A DNA stretch of 12,895 bases from the NCBI GenBank assembly GCA_011051635.1, contig DRKV01000223.1, positions 1 to 12,895 on the forward strand. The letters run 5' to 3'. The notes beneath the pieces were generated by a model. That model was not told the DNA's origin, did not search any database, and saw only the letters and a list, made by a program, of their open reading frames with translations. The position numbers and the translations under genes were made by a program. The stretch is from Chloroflexota bacterium. Its GTDB lineage: Bacteria; Chloroflexota; Anaerolineae; Anaerolineales; DRKV01. Shown in pieces: positions 6,045-12,589 of the stretch. How positions within the stretch are numbered: position 1 is the stretch's first letter; each line of letters starts with the position of its first letter.

Positions 6045-6281
6045 TTACGCTCCGCTCCATTGGAGCATTTTGGCTTGCACGGATTCGAGAACGGCATCGC
6101 GCAGAAATGCGCTCGCGTTCAGAATTTCGATGCCAATCAAAACGCCCTCTGCGTCGAGTTCCGCGGTGATATTGGGACTGATTTCGACGCTGCCCGCTTC
6201 GGGGCCATCCGAGAGCGTCAGGTGCAGTACGTCTTCGTCTTCGAAATATGCCAGGCGGGGGGACTGCCGTTGTTCAGGCAT
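6045..6281 (-). CDS. DUF2283 family protein
   Basis: The 78-residue product has the pattern seen in DUF2283 proteins: AYFEDEDVLHLTLSDGP, VEISPNITAELDAEGVLIGIEILNAS, then a helical end. This family is of unknown function and is often found near toxin-antitoxin genes, frequently next to DUF4258 partners. The chosen ATG at 6281 gives an N-terminus MPEQRQSPRLAY; the frame continues upstream to 6434 but that part is encoded by the palindromic repeat and overlaps hicB, so it is unlikely to be native. No good Shine-Dalgarno is seen. It follows the HicB-like gene and lies 33 bp before the Trm112 gene. No DUF4258 or HicA gene is visible nearby. Confidence 0.8.
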   Translation of the reverse strand: MPEQRQSPRLAYFEDEDVLHLTLSDGPEAGSVEISPNITAELDAEGVLIGIEILNASAFLRDAVLESVQAKMLQWSGA

Positions 6282-6321
6282 TGGCGAGGGAGATGCCGGG
6301 AAAGTGATGGCAGGGTCTGTG

Positions 6322-6360
6322 CCCTCACCCCCGGTCCCTCTCCCATTTCTGGGAGAGGGG
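6322..6360 (+). repeat. MITE/REP-like palindromic element, copy 2
   Basis: CCCTCACCCC is followed by a short linker and the perfect stem CCCTCTCCCA-TTTC-TGGGAGAGGG (6336-6359). Its orientation is opposite to copy 1 at 5099-5134. It overlaps the 3' end of the HicB-like gene and supplies that gene's last codons and stop. Confidence 0.78.
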
Positions 6361-6564
6361 AGTCTGGGCAGCGGCGAGAACGGGGAGAGGGTCGCCGTGT
6401 TCGACATACGACTCGATGAGTTTGCGGGCGACATCCTGGGCTATCTCAACGGTCTCGGCGATGGTGCGCCCCTGTGCAATCAGGCCGGGCAAGTCGTCGC
6501 TGGTAGCCAGGTAGCCGCCTTCCTCCAAAGGTTCAATGTGCAGGTTGAGGATGATTTCGTCCAT
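6325..6564 (-). CDS. HicB-like antitoxin-family protein with repeat-derived C-terminus
   Basis: The 79-residue product carries the HicB-like fold signature: LHIEPLEEGGYLATSDDLPG, then AQGRTIAETVEIAQDVARKL. HicB proteins neutralise the HicA mRNA-interferase toxin and repress their operon through a C-terminal DNA-binding domain. Only the N-terminal, partially degraded RNase H-like domain is present, as in many stand-alone HicB-like proteins. No HicA (a protein of about 60 residues with a conserved GSH motif) is visible on either side. Residues 69-79 (PLSQKWERDRG) are encoded by the palindromic repeat at 6322-6360, so the original C-terminus has been replaced or extended. GGAGAG lies about 11 bases before the ATG. 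DUF2283 follows downstream. Confidence 0.82.
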   Translation of the reverse strand: MDEIILNLHIEPLEEGGYLATSDDLPGLIAQGRTIAETVEIAQDVARKLIESYVEHGDPLPVLAAAQTPLSQKWERDRG

Positions 6565-6595
6565 GAGATGGATTCTCTCCGCAGTTCTGGCCGTC

Positions 6596-7465
6596 TTACC
6601 GGCAGGATTCTCTCCAGGCGTCCAGTTCCCAGTGCTTCTTGAGAAAATCGAAGTTCATGGCGTTGGCCTGGGGACAGAAATCCGCTGTATTCAGTTCGTA
6701 TTCTACCCCAAAAACGGCTTTCCCCGCCTCCACGAAGGGAGCAAGCAGGTCGCACTCGTTGTACGAGAAACATTCCTCGTTCAGCGCCCAATCGAAATCG
6801 GAAAGAAGGTCGGGAATCTGGTCGAGGTCGTTCTTCAGACCAATGGAGAGGTCGCGGGAATGGGCTTCGGAGGCCAGAAAGCGGTTGTAGGCCAGTTGGT
6901 CATCGGCGGTGAGGGGAAAGCCGGTATCGTTGGCGTAGCCGTCCACGTTGTCCGGCTCCACGCCGTCGCAGTTCTTTTGGACGGCCAAATCCAGGCGGGC
7001 GCGCATGATGGGGGCGAGAAGGTCTATCTGCCGGATGTCGAGCCAGGATTCGCCCTCCCAGTTGTCCAGCGGCTTGCCAATCACTTCGGGGGGGAAGTCG
7101 TCTTTGTCGGGACGCCAGTCCTCCCAACTGCCGGCGCTGAAATAGCAAATCACGATGCGCCCATCGGCGTGCAACTGGTCTATGACGCTTTGGGGGGCTT
7201 CGAACAGGTCAATGTCGTACATCGCCACGTCGAAGGAAGTATCTATGGCATCGTTGTTGCTCAACTGCCACTGCCAGGATGTGCCGGGGGCGGGCTGCCA
7301 CCAGGTTTGCTCCGCAGGTGTGGGGCTGGGGCTTGGGGTGGAGGTCGCCGTAGGCGCAGCCGCCGGGCCGCGGGATACCAGCGGCAGGTAGACGCGGTAA
7401 GCGCCCGCGGCAGCCGCGCCGGTCAGGAGGAGCAGGAGGAGGGTGATGGGGAGGAGGCGTTTCAC
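6596..7465 (-). CDS. Secreted GH114/TM1410-like glycoside hydrolase family protein
   Basis: The 289-residue product starts at GTG 7465. An N-terminal signal segment (KRLLPITLLLLLLTGAAAAG) precedes YRVYLPLVSR, a motif common in secreted Chloroflexota proteins, and a Pro/Thr/Ser linker (about 34-52). The domain at 55-289 matches the DUF297/TM1410 family, whose characterised members include endo-alpha-1,4-polygalactosaminidases (GH114): YDIDLFE at 83-89, IVICYFSAGSWEDWR, and CDGVEPDNVDGY at 166-177. D84 or D86 and E170 are candidate catalytic acids. The TIM-barrel continues with LSIGLKNDLDQIP. The start was chosen because upstream codons are repeat-derived. It follows the VanW gene after a 191-bp repeat-filled spacer. 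Activity on galactosaminoglycan is family inference only. Confidence 0.85.
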   Translation of the reverse strand: MKRLLPITLLLLLLTGAAAAGAYRVYLPLVSRGPAAAPTATSTPSPSPTPAEQTWWQPAPGTSWQWQLSNNDAIDTSFDVAMYDIDLFEAPQSVIDQLHADGRIVICYFSAGSWEDWRPDKDDFPPEVIGKPLDNWEGESWLDIRQIDLLAPIMRARLDLAVQKNCDGVEPDNVDGYANDTGFPLTADDQLAYNRFLASEAHSRDLSIGLKNDLDQIPDLLSDFDWALNEECFSYNECDLLAPFVEAGKAVFGVEYELNTADFCPQANAMNFDFLKKHWELDAWRESCR

Positions 7466-7467
7466 GG

Positions 7468-7578
7468 GGGGAAGTTTGAAAGTATGCAAGTTTGAAAGTA
7501 TGCAAGTATGCAAGTGTGCAAGTGTACAAGTGGGAAAGTGGCAAGTATGCAAGTAGGAAAGTTTGAAAGTGGGAAGGT
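7468..7578 (+). repeat. Octamer tandem array, NNGMAAGT family
   Basis: Fourteen units, each ending in AAGT (the last in AGGT), are spaced 8 bp apart with one 7-bp exception near 7540-7546. On the minus strand this is ACTTKCNN, just upstream of the GTG start of the GH114-like gene. The same family recurs at 12029-12098. Confidence 0.88.
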
Positions 7579-7609
7579 GGGCGGGCCGCTTTTTGTGCCT
7601 TGTACATGC

Positions 7610-7651
7610 CTGACCGCCAACCGCTGACCCCTGACGCCTGTTTCCTGACCG
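7610..7651 (-). repeat. Heptamer tandem array, NNGTCAG family, minus strand
   Basis: Six units are in perfect 7-bp register. Read on the minus strand they are CGGTCAG, GAAACAG, GCGTCAG, GGGTCAG, CGGTTGG and CGGTCAG. The run begins 5 bp after the VanW stop codon, in the sense direction, and contains the GAAACAG variant also seen next to lysS. The stretch 7579-7609 between the two arrays has no clear unit. Confidence 0.83.
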
Positions 7652-7656
7652 CTCCC

Positions 7657-9561
7657 TCACTTCTTCTTGGAATCGGGGCGGCAGGGGTGCTGCGGGTCGG
7701 GGTGTTTGGGGGGCATCCCCTTGGTGCCGGGGCCGTACTGACACACCGCCCGCCAGGGGAGATAGTGGGTGAAAAATTCGTCCCGGAAGTACACCTGCCC
7801 GCCGCGATAGACGGTGCGGGTCACGGTCACGTCGGCGCCTTCGGCAGCCCAATCCACCTGTTTGATTTCGCCCTTGGCGAGTTTGGGATTCTCCTCGTAG
7901 AGCGGGTCGGGCGGGTCAACGCGGTTGACGGGGCCGGTGGTGCTCCACTCCACAGTGCGCCCGTCCGAGGTGGAGTAGAACTTCCAGGTCAGGGTGCGCG
8001 CCGCGGGGTTGACGTAGGTCTCCATCAGCAGCCAGTAGGGGGTATCGTTCTGGAACTTGAAATCCACCACCGGCACGTACACGGTGGCATCCAGCCCGGC
8101 CAGTTTGGGATTGACGGCTCCGCTGTAAGTCTGTTCGTAGTAGTACACCCGGTAAGCGTGCGGATGGCGCTCCACCACCGGATAGCCTCCGAAGAAGACG
8201 GTGCGGAACAGGGTGGTGCTCACCTGGCACACCCCGCCGCCGACCCCCTTGATGGTGCGGTCGCCGTAGATGATGAGCGCCTCGGCGTACCCCGTATCCA
8301 GGCTGACATCGCCGAGCACCTCCCCCATCGAGAAAACCGCCCCCGGAGGCACCAGTACGCCGTGGAAGCGCGCCGCGGCGGTCTGGATGTTGTGGATGCG
8401 CCCCGAACTGGAGCCGTAAAAATAAGTGGTGTGCTCGCTGACCAGTTCGGTGATGCCCAGGTCGGCGGCGGTGGCATCATCCCCTACGGCGGGGAGGCTG
8501 TAATCGAAGACCACGGGGATGTCGTGCTCCCCGGCGGCCAGTTGTTCGTTGAGGCTCTGAAGAGTCTCGGTGACGAGCAGATGCCGCCCGATGACCGCAT
8601 TCTGGATGCGTACCAGTTCGCGGCTTTCGTCATCGAAGTAGAAGCGGGCGTTTTCCGCTTTGCGTTCCAGTTGGGGGGCGGCATCCTCCAGCAGGGGGCG
8701 CAGAAAATCGGTCTCCAGCCCCACCTGAAAGCGGGCTGCGCCTTCGGGGGTCTCGACGCGGGTGATGGTAAGGTGCCGCGCCACTTCCTCCGGCGGGAAC
8801 TCCCAGGGGCCGGGGTCGCCTTCCTCCGCTTTCGGGACGCGCAGCACCAGCGGGGCGGAGAGAATCTCGCGGGCGGTCTCGGCTTCTGCATCGGCATCCA
8901 GCACTGCGGGGGGCGTTTCGCGCACCACGAGGAAGATTTCGGCGCTTTGCAGGTTTTCCACCGGTGGGCGGATGGCCTCCAGCGTACCGGGGATATCCAC
9001 CTGCCGCCCGATTTGACCGGGCACGGCCTCCACCTCCAGGCCGCGAATCTCCAGTTGGGCTTCGCGGGTCGGGCGGTTGACGGCGTCGGCCACCATGCGG
9101 AGGGCGTTTTCGGCGATGCGCTCATCGAAGACCAGGGCGGGGGGCAGACTGATGCCGCTTTGCCAGGCGCTCCATTGCGCCTTCAGGCGGGCGAGAGGGC
9201 CGCCCGTGCGTCCCCAGGCGTAAGCCTGCCGGGCGCTGCGCTCTGCATCCAGGAACAGCCCCAGTTCGCGGGGGGAGAACTCCCAGCGACTGGCGCCGTC
9301 CAGGAGGGTGATTTTCCCCTCCTGCGGGTAAGAGATGTCCTCTTCCAGGCGGGCGGCGGCTTCCTCGGGGCGCAATCCGCTCACCTCCACGTCGCCCAGA
9401 TACACGCCGGGGTAAATCCGCCCTGCGTAGCGCGCTTCGAAGGCGATTCCCAGCAAAAGGGAGGCCGCTACAAAGAGTGCCACGCCGCCCAAAAGGGAGG
9501 CGGTCACGGTTTGTATCAGGGTATCCAGGTCTGGTTTGGGGTAGGGGGGATTTTCTCGCAT
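7657..9561 (-). CDS. VanW family membrane-anchored envelope protein
   Basis: The 634-residue product has one N-terminal membrane helix (about 18-40, SLLGGVALFVAASLLLG) and a long extracytoplasmic part. Residues 45-350 look like repeated peptidoglycan-binding-type (PG_binding_4) modules, seen twice: GVYLGDVEVSGLRPEEAA with EFSPRELGL, and later PWEFPPEEVARHLTI. The VanW domain (about 370-500) has AARFHGVLVPPGAVFSMGE, GVGGGVCQVSTTLFR around residue 440, and ERHPHAYRVYYYE. The C-terminus has a beta-rich, G5-like region and a Lys tail. VanW proteins occur in some vancomycin-resistance clusters, but most, like this one, lie outside them and have no defined reaction. No Van ligase or kinase is present. 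The start is ATG 9561; TACAAT 16 bases upstream on its strand may be a near-leaderless promoter. Confidence 0.88.
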   Translation of the reverse strand: MRENPPYPKPDLDTLIQTVTASLLGGVALFVAASLLLGIAFEARYAGRIYPGVYLGDVEVSGLRPEEAAARLEEDISYPQEGKITLLDGASRWEFSPRELGLFLDAERSARQAYAWGRTGGPLARLKAQWSAWQSGISLPPALVFDERIAENALRMVADAVNRPTREAQLEIRGLEVEAVPGQIGRQVDIPGTLEAIRPPVENLQSAEIFLVVRETPPAVLDADAEAETAREILSAPLVLRVPKAEEGDPGPWEFPPEEVARHLTITRVETPEGAARFQVGLETDFLRPLLEDAAPQLERKAENARFYFDDESRELVRIQNAVIGRHLLVTETLQSLNEQLAAGEHDIPVVFDYSLPAVGDDATAADLGITELVSEHTTYFYGSSSGRIHNIQTAAARFHGVLVPPGAVFSMGEVLGDVSLDTGYAEALIIYGDRTIKGVGGGVCQVSTTLFRTVFFGGYPVVERHPHAYRVYYYEQTYSGAVNPKLAGLDATVYVPVVDFKFQNDTPYWLLMETYVNPAARTLTWKFYSTSDGRTVEWSTTGPVNRVDPPDPLYEENPKLAKGEIKQVDWAAEGADVTVTRTVYRGGQVYFRDEFFTHYLPWRAVCQYGPGTKGMPPKHPDPQHPCRPDSKKK

Positions 9562-9576
9562 GGCAGGCTCGCAGGG

Positions 9577-9582
9577 ATTGTA
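9577..9582 (-). promoter_or_regulatory. Possible -10 box of the VanW gene
   Basis: TACAAT on the minus strand, 16 bp before the ATG at 9561, would leave only about nine leader bases. No -35 at a normal distance is visible, so the call is tentative. Confidence 0.3.
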
Positions 9583-9657
9583 CTACAGGAGACGGTGGGT
9601 GGTGGGTGGCGACACCCCCTACAACGATTCTTCTCCCCTCCGGTTCCCGCCTGAGGG

Positions 9658-9663
9658 TATAAT
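9658..9663 (+). promoter_or_regulatory. Consensus -10 box upstream of the PLP enzyme gene
   Basis: TATAAT lies 94 bp before the ATG at 9757, in the divergent region shared with the VanW gene. No convincing -35 is seen 16-18 bp upstream. A small hairpin (CTGCAA/TTGCAG, 9694-9715) sits in the leader. No SAM riboswitch or T-box pattern was recognised. Confidence 0.5.
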
Positions 9664-9756
9664 GGTGAAACCGTTTCCGTTCTATGCGGAAGCCTGCAAA
9701 CCTTTCTGCTTGCAGATTCTTACCTTCTTATACTCTCACCTTTTTGGAGGCAATCC

Positions 9757-10998
9757 ATGCAGCAATCCGATTTTCCCAGGGGACTGGGCACGCTGGTAAC
9801 CCACCTGGGCGAAGGACACAACGCCCATCATGCCCACATCACACCTATCTTTCAGACATCCACCTTCAGTTTTCCCGACGTAGCCACCGGAGCGGCCTTG
9901 TTTGGCGGGGAACAAAAGGGATATGTTTACTCCCGCATCGGGAATCCCAACTTCGACGTGCTCATCCGCAAATACGCCGCCCTGGAGGCCTTTGACCTGC
10001 TCCAGATGCAGCCGGGCAAGGACGTTTTTGATGTCGCCGACGGGCTGGTCTTTTCCTCCGGCATGGCCGCTATAGCCACCGCGCTCCTGGCGCATCTCAG
10101 CGCCGGAGATACCCTGCTCACGCAAGAAGCCATTTACGGCGGCACTTTTGGCCTTTTCCATAACCTCATCCCGTTGCTGGGCATCAACGTAGTCTGGGTC
10201 AGCGACCCCGTGCCGGAGAACTGGGAAGCAGCCTTCAAAGAATATCCCGATGCCAAAGCCGTTTACGTGGAAACCCCGGCCAATCCCACCATGGATGTGG
10301 TGGATATCGCCGCGGTGGCCGAAATCGCGCACCGTCACGGGGCCTGGCTGATGGTGGACAACACTTTCGCCACCCCCTACGGACAGCGCCCCTTCACTCT
10401 GGGGGCGGACGTGGTGCTTCACTCCACCACCAAGTACCTCACCGGTCACGGCGTCGTCGTCGGCGGCGCGGTCATCAGCACCCATCTGGATTACGTCCGC
10501 GACGAACTCAAGAGCCGCCAAAAATCCCTGGGAACCAATCCCAGCCCCTTCGATACCTGGCTGGCAAACCTGGGGCTGAAAACTTTTGAGGTGCGGATGC
10601 AGCGCCATTGCGAGAACGCGATGCAGGTAGCCCGCTATCTTGAAACCCACCCCAAAGTGGAGCGCGTCTTCTACCCCGGCCTGGAAAGCGACCCCGGCCA
10701 TGAGATTGCCAAAAAGCAGATGCACTGTTTCGGCGGCATGATTTCCTTTGAACTCAGGGGTGGTCTGGAGGCCGGCGCAACCCTGATGAACAGCGTACGC
10801 ACCGCTACCCTGGCGGTCAGTTTGGGCAACGTGGATACCCTCATCGAGCACCCCGCCAGCATGACTCACGCCGGGATGCCCCGCGATGAACGGCTCAAGG
10901 CGCGCATCACCGACGGGCTGGTGCGTATTTCGGTGGGCATCGAAAACGTGGAAGACATCATCGCCGACCTCGAGCAGGGGCTGGCGCAGATTTCCTGA
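9757..10998 (+). CDS. Trans-sulfuration family PLP-dependent enzyme (Cys/Met metabolism)
   Basis: The 413-residue product belongs to the Cys/Met metabolism PLP family (cystathionine gamma-synthase/lyase, methionine gamma-lyase, O-acetylhomoserine sulfhydrylase). Visible landmarks are YVYSRIGNPN (about 57-66, PLP phosphate contacts from the neighbouring subunit), FSSGMAAI (99-106), YGGTFGLF (127-134), VETPANPT, MVDNTFATPYGQ, and HSTTKYLTGH with the Schiff-base lysine at K226. GGAGG at 9746-9750, six bases before the ATG, fixes the start. About a dozen extra residues (about 81-96, LLQMQPGKDVFDVADG) separate the YSRIGNP and SSGMAAI blocks compared with common family members, which pushes the lysine later than usual. 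The Cys typical of methionine gamma-lyase after YG is Gly here. The exact substrate cannot be assigned. It is 14 bp upstream of the GT2 gene. Confidence 0.9.
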   Translation: MQQSDFPRGLGTLVTHLGEGHNAHHAHITPIFQTSTFSFPDVATGAALFGGEQKGYVYSRIGNPNFDVLIRKYAALEAFDLLQMQPGKDVFDVADGLVFSSGMAAIATALLAHLSAGDTLLTQEAIYGGTFGLFHNLIPLLGINVVWVSDPVPENWEAAFKEYPDAKAVYVETPANPTMDVVDIAAVAEIAHRHGAWLMVDNTFATPYGQRPFTLGADVVLHSTTKYLTGHGVVVGGAVISTHLDYVRDELKSRQKSLGTNPSPFDTWLANLGLKTFEVRMQRHCENAMQVARYLETHPKVERVFYPGLESDPGHEIAKKQMHCFGGMISFELRGGLEAGATLMNSVRTATLAVSLGNVDTLIEHPASMTHAGMPRDERLKARITDGLVRISVGIENVEDIIADLEQGLAQIS

Positions 10999-11012
10999 CT
11001 CCACCGCCGCAC

Positions 11013-12032
11013 ATGGCTCCTGCCCTCTCCGTTCTTCTGCCGTGCTACAACGCCGCCGATACGCTGGATGAAGCCCTGGAGAGTCTGGCGGAGCAAACTT
11101 TTCGGGATTTCGAAGTGGTAGCCGTGGATGACGGCTCCGCCGATGCCACCCCGGATATCCTGACCCGATGGAGTGGGCGCGGACTCCCTTTGCGGGTGGT
11201 TCGCGCTCCCCATCGGGGGCTGGTGCCGGCTTTGAAGGAGGGCCTGGCGGCCTGCCGCGCCCCGTTGGTTGCCCGCATGGACGCCGATGACCGCGCCCAC
11301 CCCGAGCGTTTCACCGCCCAGGTGGATTTCCTGCGCTCCCATCCCGCCGTGGATGTGGTTTCCTGCCTGGTGGAGGCCTTCCCCAAAGCGCAGGTGCGCC
11401 CCGGCATGGAGCGCTATCTGGCCTGGCTCAACGCCCTCGTTACCAGCGAAGCCATCCGCCGCGAGATTTTCGTCGAGAGTCCCCTCGTCCATCCCAGCGT
11501 AGTCTTTCGCAAGGCCGCGGTGGAATCCGTCGGCGGCTACCGCGAGGCATCCTGGGCGGAGGATTACGACCTGTGGCTGCGTCTCTGTTTGCGGGGGGCG
11601 CACTTTGCCAAAGTGCCGCGGGTTTTGCACTTCTGGCGGGAGCGCCCACAGCGTCTCACCCGCCGTCATTCCCGCTACAGTCTCAAGAACTTCCTGCGCG
11701 CCAAAGCCCACTACCTGAAACGCGGCCCCCTGAGCGGGCGCGATGCCCTCATCCTGTGGGGTGCGGGGCAGATGGGGCGCTGGTTCAGCGCCGCTCTGTT
11801 GGAAGAAGGTCTCTCCCCGGCGGCCTGGGTGGACATCGACCCCCGCAAAATCGGGCGCACCCGCCGCGGCGTGCGCGTCCATTCGGTGGAGGCGCTGCCT
11901 GCCCTGTGGGCGGAGTACCGCCGCCCGGCCTTGCTCGTCTCCGTCGGCGCCCGGGGAGCGCGCCCTCTCATCCGCACCCGCCTGCAAACCTTCGGCCTGC
12001 GCGAAGGCGTGGACTGGTGGGCAGTGGCGTGA
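11013..12032 (+). CDS. Family 2 glycosyltransferase fused to a Rossmann-like C-terminal domain
   Basis: The 339-residue product has a complete GT-A fold (about 4-225): LSVLLPCYNAADTL, VVAVDDGSADAT with the nucleotide-binding DDGS, ARMDADD with the metal-binding DAD at 90-92, and SWAEDYDLWLR with the likely catalytic-base ED. It should transfer a sugar from a nucleotide donor in the cytoplasm or at the inner membrane face. A second region (about 243-339) begins ALILWGAGQMGRWF, a glycine-rich loop of the GxGxxG type, followed by AAWVDIDPRKIGRTRRGVRV, resembling a nucleotide/CoA-binding Rossmann module. No membrane helix is seen. It starts 14 bp after the PLP-enzyme gene with no terminator between; no strong Shine-Dalgarno is visible. 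The stop lies inside the first unit of an octamer array. The acceptor is unknown. Confidence 0.9.
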   Translation: MAPALSVLLPCYNAADTLDEALESLAEQTFRDFEVVAVDDGSADATPDILTRWSGRGLPLRVVRAPHRGLVPALKEGLAACRAPLVARMDADDRAHPERFTAQVDFLRSHPAVDVVSCLVEAFPKAQVRPGMERYLAWLNALVTSEAIRREIFVESPLVHPSVVFRKAAVESVGGYREASWAEDYDLWLRLCLRGAHFAKVPRVLHFWRERPQRLTRRHSRYSLKNFLRAKAHYLKRGPLSGRDALILWGAGQMGRWFSAALLEEGLSPAAWVDIDPRKIGRTRRGVRVHSVEALPALWAEYRRPALLVSVGARGARPLIRTRLQTFGLREGVDWWAVA

Positions 12033-12098
12033 AAGTATGCAAGTGCGAAAGTAGGCAGGTAGCAAGTACGAAAGTAGCAAGTGTGAAAGTGTGCAATC
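12029..12098 (+). repeat. Octamer tandem array, NNGMAAGT family, second locus
   Basis: Eight units (GTGAAAGT, ATGCAAGT, GCGAAAGT and others) with a 7- or 8-bp period are followed by a degenerate unit. The TGA of the GT2 gene falls inside the first unit. The family matches 7468-7578, on the same plus strand. Confidence 0.85.
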
Positions 12099-12108
12099 AC
12101 CCCCGTCA

Positions 12109-12162
12109 CCCCATCTCATCTCATCATTCCCCCACCCCATCTCCTCCCCATCTCCTCATCCC
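12109..12162 (+). repeat. Pyrimidine-rich CATCTC repeat tract
   Basis: Degenerate CCCCATCTC/CTCATC words repeat with irregular spacing up to the thioesterase ATG. Similar words (CCTCATCCCC) continue past the ATG and encode its first residues. No Shine-Dalgarno is present. Confidence 0.65.
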
Positions 12163-12564
12163 ATGACCTCATCCCCCCTCACCCTCCCTCTCTCCCCCGG
12201 CATGACCCATGAGATGACCTTCGAGGTCACGCCCGAATACTCCGCCGCGCATATCGGCAGCGGGACGGCGCAGGTGCTCTCCACTCCCTGCATGATTCTC
12301 TTCATGGAACGCACCGCCCAGCGCTTTCTGGCCCAGTACCTGCCGGAAGGCTACACCAGCGTGGGGACGCTGGTCAACGTGCGACACCTGGCGGCCACGC
12401 CCGTAGGAGAGACGGTGCGCGTCCGCGTCGAAGTCCTGGCGGTGGATGGCCGCCGCGTCACCTTTGCGGTGGAGGCCCGCGATGCCCGCCAAAAGATAGG
12501 CGCGGGAGAACACGAGCGCTTCGTCGTCAATGAGGCGCGTTTCTTGCAAAAAGTGGCCGGCTGA
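12163..12564 (+). CDS. FlK-like hotdog-fold acyl-CoA thioesterase
   Basis: The 133-residue product matches the fluoroacetyl-CoA-thioesterase-like hotdog family. The three catalytic positions of FlK (Thr42, Glu50, His76) have exact-spacing equivalents T41, E49 and H75, in VLSTPCMILFMER and VRHLAATPVGETV; the Gly before the TLVNVRH strand is also kept. A single hotdog domain fills about 14-130 and the enzyme should act as a dimer in the cytoplasm, hydrolysing a small acyl-CoA. Most relatives are housekeeping enzymes with no link to fluoroacetate; the native substrate cannot be read from sequence. The ATG at 12163 was chosen to match family length, but residues 2-12 come from the pyrimidine-rich tract, so M14 or M18 remain possible starts. 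The next gene begins 25 bp downstream. Confidence 0.85.
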   Translation: MTSSPLTLPLSPGMTHEMTFEVTPEYSAAHIGSGTAQVLSTPCMILFMERTAQRFLAQYLPEGYTSVGTLVNVRHLAATPVGETVRVRVEVLAVDGRRVTFAVEARDARQKIGAGEHERFVVNEARFLQKVAG

Positions 12565-12589
12565 TTGCCCGGCAAAAAGGAGAATCCCC

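Noticed and set aside
7657..9561. Vancomycin-resistance locus
   Set aside because: VanW-domain proteins are common outside resistance clusters, and no VanA/B-type ligase, VanH, VanX or VanRS genes are present.
7600..9654. Long plus-strand frame opposite the VanW gene
   Set aside because: High GC keeps it open. The composition is Gly/His-rich without recognisable domains, and the minus strand encodes a clear VanW protein.
9664..9756. SAM riboswitch or other metabolite sensor before the PLP-enzyme gene
   Set aside because: Only a weak 6-bp hairpin is visible, with no recognisable conserved riboswitch core and no terminator-type stem before the start.
12163..12564. Fluoroacetate detoxification enzyme
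   Set aside because: The T-E-H triad is shared by the wider family; no neighbouring organofluorine genes support that specific role.
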